Assembly (NCBI GenBank): GCA_900199505.1 | Contig: FZQV01000002.1 | Coordinates: 62,001-126,000, forward strand | Source: Ruaniaceae bacterium KH17 | Lineage (GTDB): Bacteria > Actinomycetota > Actinomycetes > Actinomycetales > Actinomycetaceae | Length of the DNA stretch: 64,000 nt | Reading direction: 5' to 3' | In this document: positions 19,757 through 28,300 of the stretch, piece by piece | Layout: every line of letters begins with the position of its first letter | Numbering within the stretch: the stretch's first letter is position 1 | Program-made: the position numbers and the translations under genes | The notes under the pieces: model-generated | Databases searched by the model: none | Told to the model about the DNA's origin: nothing | What the model saw: the letters and a program-made list of their open reading frames with translations, nothing else

Positions 19757-20362
19757 GTGAACTCAAGCTCTGCCGTCGTGATTCGTTCGGCCGTCCTCAG
19801 TGATCTGCCCGGTGTCTACCGGGTGTGCGATTGGACCTCCGATCCGGCGTTCCCGGAAGGAGTGCCCGGGCGCAATCCGGACCTGCTCGGTCATGTCTAT
19901 GCTGGCCCCTACGTGGTGCACTCGCCGGAGTTGGCGGGGATCGTTGCGGACTGCGAGGGCGTGGCCGGTTACATCTTCGCCGTTGCGGATACTCGTGCAT
20001 TCGCCGAGTGGTGCGAGGCGGAGTGGTATCCGACTATTCGTGAGCAGTACCCGCTCGGCTCGGGACGCGAATCGGATGGCTGGATCATCGAGCGTATCCA
20101 CACTCCGGAAGAGATCCCGGACGAGATTCTCGTGCCATACCCGGCACATCTCCACATCGATCTACTGCCGCGGTTGCAGGGCAAGGGCGCCGGGCGAGCG
20201 CTGATGGAGTGGTTGTTCGAGCGGCTCCGTGAGCGCGGCGTGCCTGGTGTGCACCTCGGAGTCTCGTCCGAGAACACCAACGCGATTGCGTTCTACGAGC
20301 ATATGGGCTTCAGCACGCTCGCGGCCGGTGACCGTGGCCGCCTCATGGCGATCTCGCTCTAG
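19757..20362 (+). CDS. GNAT-family N-acetyltransferase
   Basis: About 201 residues from GTG 19757 (GGAAAGGG 6 nt upstream). The acetyl-CoA motif A is LHIDLLPRLQGKGAGRALMEWLFERL near residue 140, followed by the C-terminal strand VHLGVSSENTNAIAFYEHMGF. The N-terminal insert (GYIFAVADTRAFAEWCEAEWYP) is like that of O-GlcNAcase-type acetyltransferase-like proteins. Substrate unknown. A start ten codons earlier is possible. Confidence 0.85.
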   Translation: MNSSSAVVIRSAVLSDLPGVYRVCDWTSDPAFPEGVPGRNPDLLGHVYAGPYVVHSPELAGIVADCEGVAGYIFAVADTRAFAEWCEAEWYPTIREQYPLGSGRESDGWIIERIHTPEEIPDEILVPYPAHLHIDLLPRLQGKGAGRALMEWLFERLRERGVPGVHLGVSSENTNAIAFYEHMGFSTLAAGDRGRLMAISL

Positions 20363-20603
20363 CTCACGGCACACGCACGCGGCGGTGTGAGGTCTCGGCT
20401 GGGAATGGCCGGAATGCTCTGCCGCTGTCTCCACTCACCGCCGTGCCAACTGGCTTGGATGCGGCACGGCCAGCTTCGCTCTCGCGTAGGGTCCGTGCCG
20501 TCCGAGGCGGGGGACTCTTGGTCCCGGCGTATAGCGCCGCTCCCGTGCCGTTCGCCGCCGTGCCCAACGGGCTCGGACGGAAGCTGCGGCAACAACCCGC
20601 CAC
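20363..20603. other. Intergenic stretch without a recognisable gene
   Basis: GC-rich spacer between the GNAT stop and the hairpin repeat at 20604. Several overlapping short open frames exist on both strands but none has a start with a ribosome site or a recognisable motif. Confidence 0.5.
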
Positions 20604-20691
20604 GATCTCGCTGAGATCCGTACACCAGGCGGTGATTCTCGTGAATTAGGCCGCTCTACGACGCTCTGGTGTACGGATTTCAGCGAGAATC
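20604..20691. repeat. Hairpin repeat family B, left copy (37-nt loop)
   Basis: Arms at 20604-20628 and 20666-20691 share CTCGCTGA-ATCCGTACACCAG and its complement, separated by exactly 37 nt. A second copy with the same loop length lies at 21648-21730, on the other side of the DUF559 gene. The right arm encodes the last residues of that gene's product. Confidence 0.85.
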
Positions 20692-21512
20692 GTCGATACC
20701 ATCGGCACGATGTCGCTCATCGTCTCGATCGTAAAACGTAGGACGGTCCACCCCGCGAGCCGGAGCAAGTTGTCGCGCTGACGGTCCCGTATGAAGCTGG
20801 TGCGCTCTCGGTGAAACTCCCACCCATCGAGTTCCACATTGAGTTTCGGGCCGGGGAACGCGATGTCGAGGAACGCGGTCTCGCTGCGGAGCTTCACGCG
20901 GTAGTTGGACTTCCATCCCGTGATGTCAGCTCTTCGGAGACGGCCGTGCGCATCGCGCTCGAGATATGACCAAGGTTCGTCCTTGGACTCCTTGAGGTAC
21001 CGCTCGATGAGTTGGTTTCCTAGACGATATGGCATCAGTGAGTGAGCCCAGCGCAGTGCGGCGAGACTCGTTGCGCGGCGTCGTAGTGACTCATCGAGTG
21101 CACCAGCGCCGATTTCGCGAGCCAGATCGAGAGTACTTGCTGCAGGGTGCTGGAAACGCCCGTCTTCGCGAACCACAATCAGGTCGGGGTGGAGCAGGCT
21201 GCGAGTGAGTCTGATGCCGGGGACGTTGGCTCGTGTGTTGCGTGTGGTCACTGCATAGACGCGATCGTCCGAGTAATCGGGCCACCAGGAGACACGCGCC
21301 GCAGAACCTTGCACGAGGACCGCATTCGGGTCCCAGAGGAACAGGGCACGTGTGAGTGTCTCGAATGTGCGATCGAGCCCGTATGTGCCGGGCAACAACG
21401 GTATGAGTTCGCCGTCTCTCACGGCCCGGTCGATTTGGCCGGCGAGAGCGGGATTCTGCTTCCTGCTCACGGCTGGCGAGTTGTTGAGTTCAAGCGCAAG
21501 TTGTTCGTTCAT
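20646..21512 (-). CDS. DUF559 endonuclease-like protein with an AbiEi-type N-terminal region
   Basis: A 288-residue protein (from ATG 21512; TTG 21539 is an alternative). The C-terminal ~100 residues are a DUF559/Vsr-like nuclease fold: FLDIAFPGPKLNVELDGWEFH holds the Asp and Glu-x-Asp of a PD-(D/E)xK centre, followed by RDRQRDNLLRLAGWTVLRFT. The N-terminal part (GELIPLLPGTYGL and a predicted helix-turn-helix) resembles AbiEi antitoxin-like winged helices. Such orphans are common in actinobacteria and their role is unknown. No AbiEii toxin partner is present. Hairpins of one repeat family bracket the gene. Confidence 0.8.
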   Translation of the reverse strand: MNEQLALELNNSPAVSRKQNPALAGQIDRAVRDGELIPLLPGTYGLDRTFETLTRALFLWDPNAVLVQGSAARVSWWPDYSDDRVYAVTTRNTRANVPGIRLTRSLLHPDLIVVREDGRFQHPAASTLDLAREIGAGALDESLRRRATSLAALRWAHSLMPYRLGNQLIERYLKESKDEPWSYLERDAHGRLRRADITGWKSNYRVKLRSETAFLDIAFPGPKLNVELDGWEFHRERTSFIRDRQRDNLLRLAGWTVLRFTIETMSDIVPMVSTILAEIRTPERRRAA

Positions 21513-21565
21513 GGATCGATGGAAGCGGACTCTTACCAATGAGGGGAAGGGCAGGTCCAGACGCC

Positions 21566-21598
21566 TGTGGATACAGCCCCCTCGCGCGGTGTGGATAA
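21566..21598 (+). repeat. DnaA-box-pair repeat, copy 1
   Basis: TGTGGATA at 21566-21573 and TGTGGATAA at 21590-21598, 24 bp apart, joined by CAGCCCCCTCGCGCGG. The second site is an exact complement of the DnaA box TTATCCACA. Near-identical copies lie at 51772-51803 and 58210-58242. Confidence 0.75.
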
Positions 21599-21647
21599 CT
21601 GTCCCTTAGGCGATCTTGCTGGGCGCCTATCCGCGCAGTCCCGGACG

Positions 21648-21730
21648 CTCTCGCTGAGATCGGTACACCAGTTACCTTCAGTAGCCCCGATTTGATGGAA
21701 ATCGCTGACTGGAGTACGGATCTCAGCGAG
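21648..21730. repeat. Hairpin repeat family B, right copy (37-nt loop)
   Basis: Arms CTCTCGCTGAGATCGGTACA plus CCAG (21648-21671) and CTGGAGTACGGATCTCAGCG plus AG (21709-21730) are separated by exactly 37 nt, like the left copy at 20604-20691, though the loop sequences differ. The right arm forms the first codons of the DUF4232 gene. Confidence 0.85.
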
Positions 21731-22900
21731 TCGCCCGAGCAGTCAAAGAACGGTGACGGCGTAGTGTTGGAGAGGCTGCGGTTTCGCGGTCTGGACGGGG
21801 GTGTCGTGCGGCGTGGGCTGATTGGCGGGGGAGGGCTCGCCGCATTGTGGCTGGCTTTCGGCTGGACGCCGTATCTTCTTGGACTCGCGGGTGGGCGGCT
21901 CGCGGCGATCGGACGGTTGATTCCTTCGCCAGCCTTTGGGAGCGTGTTCGGCAGCACGCCTGGCTGGGCCGTCCTCGCGCAGGTCCTGGCAATCATCGCC
22001 ACGGTGGCCGGATTCGCCTCACTGCTTGGCCGGATGAAGCATCCCTCGTTCGCCGGTGCCTGGTTGGCCGCAATCATGACAGGCCTCGCGCTCGGCGCGG
22101 TTCTCGATATCGGAAGCTTCGTAGTGTGGCTCGATGACTTCGGGATCCAAGGCGCTGCGGGCGCCATGAACGCCGCGGTGCCAACGACGTTCTGGGCCGT
22201 TGTGGTGGGGTGGATTCCGGCGTTAGTCGCGGTCCGCGGAGCACAGCGAACCGATCCACCCGTTCGGACAGGCGTGAAGCTCGTGCTATCCACGCTCGCA
22301 CTGCTGGCGCTCGTCGCATTGCCCATAGTGGATGAGATGGGCCACCAGGCTCTGCAAGAACAACTCCGCGAAGAGGCCGCGGAGGAGGCGGCGCAGGCAG
22401 ATCCAGAGGGTGCCGCTTACCCTGATCCCAACGCACCGGGTGAGCCTGTGCCAACGGTGATTCCCGCCGAGGAGCCAGCCCCTCCAGGAGCTTGTGATCC
22501 GGGGAACTCGACGATCCTGGCACCCCAGCCGGATGCGTTCACGGGACATCGCCTGCAGACAATCGAGTTGCTGAACACCTCCGCGGCCCCGTGCACAGTC
22601 GAGGGCTACCCCGATGTGGCCTACGGTGATCAGAATTCCCATCTGCTTGACGTGACGACCGAACACGGTTCTCCCTTTGGAGCGCAGGATCCGGGTCCTT
22701 CTCTGATCACCCTAGAGCCATACGAGTCAGCCGTGGCGATGATCGGCTGGAGTGCAGATTCGGTGCACGGTCAGCTTGCCGCTCGGGAGCTTTGGCTCGC
22801 CGCCCGACCCGGAAATGAGCGGCTCACGTGGCCCGTCTCCTTCGACCTAATCCCCGGCTCAACCGTGCACGTGACGGCGTGGCACGAGCCTGCTCGATAG
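21695..22900 (+). CDS. Multi-pass membrane protein with C-terminal DUF4232 domain
   Basis: A 401-residue protein with four to five membrane segments between residues ~35 and 220 (GLIGGGGLAALWLAFGWTPY, PGWAVLAQVLAIIATVAGFA and others), a segment rich in Glu/Pro, and an extracellular DUF4232 domain from ~260: CDPGNSTILAPQ, GHRLQTIELLNTSAAPCTVEGYP with two Cys likely to form a disulfide. DUF4232 is common on actinobacterial surface lipoproteins; function unknown. The first ~13 residues are encoded by the hairpin repeat, so a later start is possible. Confidence 0.75.
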   Translation: MEIADWSTDLSESPEQSKNGDGVVLERLRFRGLDGGVVRRGLIGGGGLAALWLAFGWTPYLLGLAGGRLAAIGRLIPSPAFGSVFGSTPGWAVLAQVLAIIATVAGFASLLGRMKHPSFAGAWLAAIMTGLALGAVLDIGSFVVWLDDFGIQGAAGAMNAAVPTTFWAVVVGWIPALVAVRGAQRTDPPVRTGVKLVLSTLALLALVALPIVDEMGHQALQEQLREEAAEEAAQADPEGAAYPDPNAPGEPVPTVIPAEEPAPPGACDPGNSTILAPQPDAFTGHRLQTIELLNTSAAPCTVEGYPDVAYGDQNSHLLDVTTEHGSPFGAQDPGPSLITLEPYESAVAMIGWSADSVHGQLAARELWLAARPGNERLTWPVSFDLIPGSTVHVTAWHEPAR

Positions 22901-22939
22901 TGGCGCCGATAATCACTGGATAGAGGTCGGCACCGGTGT

Positions 22940-23029
22940 TAGCGTGGGAGGCGTGCTGAGCCACTGACTTCGAACGCCCACGCCCGCGGCTATGCCCGGT
23001 GGGGACATTTCCCACTCGTCAGGATCTCC
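22940..23029 (+). promoter_or_regulatory. Leader of the ABC-F gene with a possible four-codon leaderless uORF
   Basis: TAGCGT (22940-22945) is followed after 7 nt by GTG CTG AGC CAC TGA (22953-22967), which could be a leaderless leader peptide. Two potential stems follow, CGCCCACGCCCGCGGC region and GTGGG/CCCAC around 22999-23015. AGGA lies before the ATG at 23030. Antibiotic-responsive ABC-F genes often use such leader-peptide attenuation; here it is only a suggestion from layout. Confidence 0.35.
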
Positions 23030-24634
23030 ATGCCAGCACATCATCTCCTTCTCGACGGCATCGCCATGTCCTTCCCCGATCGCGTGGTCTTCACGGACGT
23101 CTCGCTCACCGTTCCGCCCGGTGCGCGTGTGGCGCTTGTGGGTGAGAACGGCATCGGCAAATCCACGCTCCTGCGCATTGCGGCGGGAGAGCTCGAGCCG
23201 GATGCCGGCGCCATCGAGCGACCGGATCGAACCGGGATGCTGTGGCAGGAGTTGCCGTACCCGGAGACGGCCACGGTGACGGATGTTATCGCCGACGCCG
23301 TTGCCCCTGTCCGGCAGATCGTCGAACGCCTCGAAGAGGCGGCCGTCGGCATCGGCGAGGACCCGCGATCGGAGGGTGCCTACGCCGAGGCGCTCGAGGC
23401 CGCCGAGTTTTCCGACGCCTGGGGCCTCGACGCACGGATCCACGAGACACTTGCTGGGCTCGGCCTCTCCGATGTGGCGAGGGAGCGGGAGCTCGGCTCG
23501 ATCTCGGGTGGTCAGCGCTCGCGACTCGCGCTCGCCGCACTGCTGCTTTCGCACCCCACACTGCTACTCCTCGACGAGCCCACGAACCATCTCGATGATG
23601 ACGCGACCGCATTCCTCGTCCAGCAACTAGAAGAGTGGCGTGGCCCGGTGCTGATCGCGAGCCACGATCGCGCCTTCCTTGATGACATCGCAACGGGCAT
23701 CATCGATCTGGACCCTGCCGCAGGTCCCTACGACTCCCCTCGCCAGGGCACGGTTTATACGGGTAGCTTCACAAACTACTTGGAGCAACGCGAGCTCGAT
23801 CGCGTGCGTTGGCGCAAGCGGTATTCGGACGAGCAGGCCGAACTCAAGCGGCTCCGACACGAGGTGAAGGTGGGCGCGCGAGACGTCTTCCACACGGACA
23901 AGCCGCGAACCGAGGCGCGAGCCTCGAAGAAGTTCTACTCGGACAAGGCGGCGAAGACTGTGGGCCGGCGAGTCCGTGACGCCCGCACGCAACTCGAACG
24001 TCTGGAGAGTTCGCAGGTGCGCAAGCCGATCGAACCCCTGAGCTTTGCGGGATTCGACTCCCGGCGCCACCCGCCGGCGGGGGACACCGTGCTCGCGATC
24101 CAGTCGGCCTCCGTTGACGGGCGCCTCGCGCCCACGTCGATCGGCGTGAAGGGGCACGACCGCTGGCTTGTCACGGGCTCGAACGGCGCGGGCAAGTCAA
24201 CACTCCTTCAGGTCATGGACGGCACGCTTGAGCCCGACGGCGGCCGGAGACTCGCGCGGCCCGGCCTCCACGTGGGGCGCCTGGCGCAGGACCTCGTCTG
24301 GCCGAACCTCGACCTCACGCCGCGCCAGATCCTTGACGCACTCGACCTCGATATCGGCTCGCTCGGACTCGTGCACCCGCGCGATCTGACGCGCCGCCTC
24401 GGCGATCTCTCGCTCGGTACCCAGCGCCGCCTTGCGCTCGCGCTCCTCGTCTCGAACCCGCCGGACGTGCTGCTCCTCGACGAGCCCACGAACCACCTCT
24501 CGCTTGCCCTCGCCGAGGAGCTAGAGGACGCGCTCGCCGATTACCCAGGCGCGGTGGTGGTCGCGAGTCACGACCGCTGGCTCCGCCGCCGCTGGAGCGG
24601 CCCGACTCTCGCGCTCGTAGCAAGCGATCGCTAG
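23030..24634 (+). CDS. ABC-F family ATPase (ribosome-associated, possible antibiotic-protection type)
   Basis: A 534-residue soluble protein with two ABC domains: Walker A GENGIGKST (38-46) and GSNGAGKST (~384-392), signatures ISGGQRSRL and LSLGTQRRL, Walker B LLLLDEPTNHL and VLLLDEPTNHL, and the interdomain linker (residues ~245-340, basic). No membrane domain. ABC-F proteins act at the ribosomal E site; some confer macrolide, lincosamide or streptogramin tolerance. The second signature is degenerate (SLGTQ rather than SGGQ). Its own leader suggests inducible expression. Housekeeping members such as EttA are usually nearer 555 residues and carry an arm insert. Confidence 0.88.
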   Translation: MPAHHLLLDGIAMSFPDRVVFTDVSLTVPPGARVALVGENGIGKSTLLRIAAGELEPDAGAIERPDRTGMLWQELPYPETATVTDVIADAVAPVRQIVERLEEAAVGIGEDPRSEGAYAEALEAAEFSDAWGLDARIHETLAGLGLSDVARERELGSISGGQRSRLALAALLLSHPTLLLLDEPTNHLDDDATAFLVQQLEEWRGPVLIASHDRAFLDDIATGIIDLDPAAGPYDSPRQGTVYTGSFTNYLEQRELDRVRWRKRYSDEQAELKRLRHEVKVGARDVFHTDKPRTEARASKKFYSDKAAKTVGRRVRDARTQLERLESSQVRKPIEPLSFAGFDSRRHPPAGDTVLAIQSASVDGRLAPTSIGVKGHDRWLVTGSNGAGKSTLLQVMDGTLEPDGGRRLARPGLHVGRLAQDLVWPNLDLTPRQILDALDLDIGSLGLVHPRDLTRRLGDLSLGTQRRLALALLVSNPPDVLLLDEPTNHLSLALAEELEDALADYPGAVVVASHDRWLRRRWSGPTLALVASDR

Positions 24635-24786
24635 CCCGAATTGAAGCGAGACTCGACCCACAACGCGTCAAGCGTCGAATCCTGCTCCGAATCACGCCGC
24701 GCAACAGGTCGACATCAACCTAACCAGCGAGCACCGGGCCCACCAGCAACCATGAGCGAACTTGTGCGCTCATCCCACGTCGGACG

Positions 24787-24806
24787 AGGTCTTCGGGCCA
24801 AGACCT
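24787..24806. repeat. Short hairpin between the ABC-F gene and ndk
   Basis: AGGTCTT (24787-24793) and AAGACCT (24800-24806) enclose CGGGCC. No T-run follows. The remaining bases of 24635-24874 show no gene I can support. Confidence 0.4.
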
Positions 24807-24874
24807 GGGATACGCAGCGCAGGGTTGGGACTGTGGGGCGGCGGCGCGGTGCGGCTGTGCTGCGCGATCTCTAA

Positions 24875-24880
24875 TAGGAT
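24875..24880 (+). promoter_or_regulatory. -10 element for a leaderless ndk transcript
   Basis: TAGGAT ends 7 nt before ATG 24888 (spacer CGGCTTC); no ribosome-binding site is seen. Confidence 0.6.
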
Positions 24881-24887
24881 CGGCTTC

Positions 24888-25310
24888 ATGACGTCCTCTC
24901 GTACCCTCATTTTGATCAAGCCCGACGGCGTTCGGCGCGGCTTCGTGGGCGAGGTCCTTTCGCGCTTGGAGCGCAAGGGCTACGCGCTGGACGCGCTCAA
25001 GGTCATCCCCCCGAACGTCGAGAAACTTGAGGAGCACTACGCGGAGCACGCGGGCAAGTCCTTCTTCCCGGGTGTCATCTCCTACATGAGTTCCGGCCCG
25101 ATCGTGGCGATCGTCGCCAGCGGCTCCGGCGTGATCGAAGGCTTCCGTGCGCTCGCCGGTGCCACCAACCCGGCCGACGCCGCCCCGGGTACGATCCGCG
25201 GCGATTTCGCCCAGGCACCCTCGGGCGGACCCATCGAGAACCTCGTGCACGGCTCCGATTCTGCGGATTCTGCGGAGCGTGAGATCTCAATCTGGTTCCC
25301 CGAGCTATAA
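24888..25310 (+). CDS. ndk: Nucleoside diphosphate kinase
   Basis: A 140-residue Ndk with ILIKPDGVRRG at residues 8-18, PFFPG-type SFFPGVISYMSSGP, RALAGATNPADAAPGTIRGDF and the phospho-acceptor His121 in ENLVHGSDS. It exchanges terminal phosphates among nucleotides. Start ATG 24888 is fixed by the N-terminal motif and the leaderless promoter. Its TAA stop provides the first bases of the -10 element for smc. Confidence 0.97.
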   Translation: MTSSRTLILIKPDGVRRGFVGEVLSRLERKGYALDALKVIPPNVEKLEEHYAEHAGKSFFPGVISYMSSGPIVAIVASGSGVIEGFRALAGATNPADAAPGTIRGDFAQAPSGGPIENLVHGSDSADSAEREISIWFPEL

Positions 25311-25313
25311 ACT
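25308..25313 (+). promoter_or_regulatory. -10 element for smc, overlapping the ndk stop codon
   Basis: TAAACT begins with the TAA stop of ndk and ends 6 nt before GTG 25320 (spacer CACCAC). This gives smc its own leaderless promoter in addition to any read-through from ndk. Confidence 0.5.
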
Positions 25314-25319
25314 CACCAC

Positions 25320-28300
25320 GTGCATCTGAAAACGCTGACGCTAAGGGGCTTCAAGTCCTTCGCATCGGCGACCACTCTTCACTTCGAACCCGGCGTCACC
25401 GCCGTGGTGGGCCCGAACGGCTCCGGCAAGTCCAATGTGGTGGACGCGCTCTCGTGGGTGATGGGTGAGCAGGGCGCCAAGTCGCTCCGCGGGGGCTCGA
25501 TGGCGGACGTGATCTTCGCGGGTACCTCCACCCGGGCCCCGCTGGGCCGCGCCGAGGTCTCACTCACGATCGATAACTCCGACGGCGCCCTCCCCATCGC
25601 GTACACCGAGGTCACCATCACCCGCACCCTGTTCCGCGGGGGCGGGAGCGAGTACCAGATCAACGGCACCCAATGCCGCTTGCTCGACATCCAAGAACTG
25701 CTCTCGGACACCGGCATGGGCCGCGAGATGCACGTGATCGTGGGCCAGGGCCAGCTCGACGCCGTCCTGACCGCCACACCCGAGGACCGGCGCGGCTTCA
25801 TTGAGGAGGCCGCCGGTATCCTCAAACACCGCCGCCGCAAGGAGAAGGCGCTGCGCAAGCTCGATTCGATGGCGGGGAATCTGCAGCGCGTCAGCGATCT
25901 GACAACCGAGATCCGCCGTCAGCTCGGCCCGCTCGCCCGTCAGGCCGATGTGGCCCGCCGCGCCGCCGTGATCCAGGCGGACGTGCGCGATTCCCGCAGC
26001 CGCCTCCTCGCCGATGACATCGTGCAAGCCCAGGCCCGCCTCGCCACCGAAACAGCGGACGAGGCCGCGCTCACCGCCCGCAAGGAGGCCGCCGAGCTGA
26101 AGCTCAACGGCCTGCGCACGCTGCTCGCCCAGGCCGAGGCCGAGGCCGCCAGTCGCGCCCCCGAACTCAAGGCGACCACCGAGACCTACTACGCCCTCGC
26201 CTCGCTGCGCGAGCGTTTCCAGTCGCTCGCCCAGGTAGCCTCCGAGCGCAGCCGTAACCTCGGCACGCCCATGCTCCCGATCGAGACCGAGGATCCTGAG
26301 GAGCTTGCCGCGCGCGCCCAGGACGTGCGAGCCGAAGAGGCCGAGCTTCGCACTGCCGCCGACGGCGCCCGGGCGGCTCTCGCTGAAGCCGAAGAGTTGC
26401 GAAAGGCCGCCGAGGCATCGGAGCGCGAGGCAGAGCACGCACTGGCGGCAGTGCACCGCGGCGTGGCAGACCGCCGGGAGGGCCTCGCCCGGCTCACCGG
26501 CCAGGTGGCAACCCGCCGCTCGCGCTTGGAAGCCGCGGAGGCCGAGCTGGAGCGTACCCGCGCCGCGGCTGCCGCCGCCCGCGCCCGCGCGGACGAGGCG
26601 GAGAGACAGTACGCCGTGCTCGAACGCGACGCCGTCGGTGCCGAAGATGGCGAAGGCCACCTCGACGCCGCCTACGAAGCCGCCGTGGACGCGCATGAGC
26701 GCGCGCAGGAAGCCCTGCGCGCCCTCACCGAACGTGAGCGTGAACGCTCGGCGCAGCGCGACACCGTGCGCGCCCGGCTCGACGCCCTCCAGATGACCGT
26801 GGAGCGCGCGGATGCCACGGCGGCACTCATGGAGCGCGGCGCTCCGGGTGTGACCGGCTACCTGCCCGAGAGCATTCATGTCACGGGCGGCTGGGATGAG
26901 GCGATCGCCTCCTGCCTCGGCCCGCTCGCCGATGCGGCAGTCGCCGCAGACACCGGCGCCGCCGTGGACGCGATTCGCGCGGCGCGTGATGACGAACTGG
27001 GCCAGGTCCGGCTCGTGATCGCAGGCGCCAACCCGGCGGCACCGAAGGCCGCCCCACAGGGGGCCGTCTGGGCCGCGGACGTGGTCGAGGCAAAGGACGC
27101 CACGGTAGGTGGAACGGTCGCAACCCTGCTCGCTGGCGTCGCACTCGTGGAGGATCTCGCCGCCGCCCGCGCGGTTGTCGAGGGGAATCCCGAACTGACC
27201 GCGGTTACGCGTACCGGCGATCTGCTCGCCAGCGGCCGCGCCATTGGTGGCGTGGAGGCCACCTCAAACGTCTTCGCCCGCCAGGCCGCAATTGACGCTG
27301 CTACCGCCGAACTCGACGCGCTCACCCTCGAGATAGAGCGCATCGGCTTCGAGACCGTCCCTGCGCGTGCCGCAGTCACCGAGACCGCCGCCGAGGTTGA
27401 TGCGACTCTCGGGGCGCTCCACGAGTCGGATGCGCAGATCGCCGCCGTGGCCGAGAAGCTCGGCCAGCTCGCCTCCACGATGCGCTCCGCGCGTGGCGAG
27501 ATTGAGCGCGCCGAGCCCGTGATCGAGCGACTGCTGGGGGAGTGCGAGGAGCATCGCGCCGAATTGGCAACGCTCGCCGAGCGCCTCGAGCACGCCTCGC
27601 GCGAGCCGGAGCAGGCGGAGGGGGATCTGGCCGCCGCGACCGAGACCCGAGATGCTGCGCGCGAGACTGCCCGCGAGGCCCGCCGCGCGGAGACCGATCG
27701 CCGGCTCGAACTGCGCACCTTCGAGGAACGCGCCGAGGCCCTCGCCGGCCGTGCCGCCTCTTTGGAGGCCGCTGCCGAGGCAGAGCGTGAGGCCCGACGC
27801 CGTGCCGCCGAGAAGGAAGCCCGCCGTGAGCGCGCGGCTGCCGCGGCCGCCGTCGTCCAAGATGACGCCCTGCTGGCGCTACGTGCCGCCGAGCGTTCCG
27901 TGGAACTCGCGGCAGCCGAACGGGCCGCCGCCGAGGAGGCGCGGGAGGCCCGCGATCGGTCCATCGCCGCAACGCGCGCCGAGATCCAGGAACTCGCGGA
28001 CGAGGTGGCGCGGCTCACGGACGAGGCGCACCGCGACGAGATGCTCCGCGCCGAGCAGACCATGAAGCTCACTGCACTCACCGAGCGCGCCGTTGCGGAA
28101 CTCGGGATCGACCCCGAGGTCCTCATCGAGGAATTCGGCCCGCACCAGCTCATCCCGCAGCAGGTGCCCGAGGGCGAGGAGCAGCCCGAGCCGCGGCCTT
28201 ACGTGCGCGAGGAGCAGGAGAAGCGGCTCGCCCGCGCAGAGAAGGACCTGGTCCGCCTTGGCAAGGTGAACCCGCTCGCGCTCGAGGAGCACGCGGCCCT

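Noticed and set aside
20646-21512. AbiE-type toxin-antitoxin system
   Set aside because: The N-terminal region recalls AbiEi, but there is no AbiEii nucleotidyltransferase gene beside it. A stand-alone DUF559 protein is the better description.
26876-28153. Long open frame antisense to smc
   Set aside because: Its Ser/Ala/Arg-rich translation mirrors the Ala/Glu/Arg coiled-coil codons of smc and has no start context or family motif. Similar antisense frames over ileS, ftsY, ptsI and comM are rejected for the same reason.
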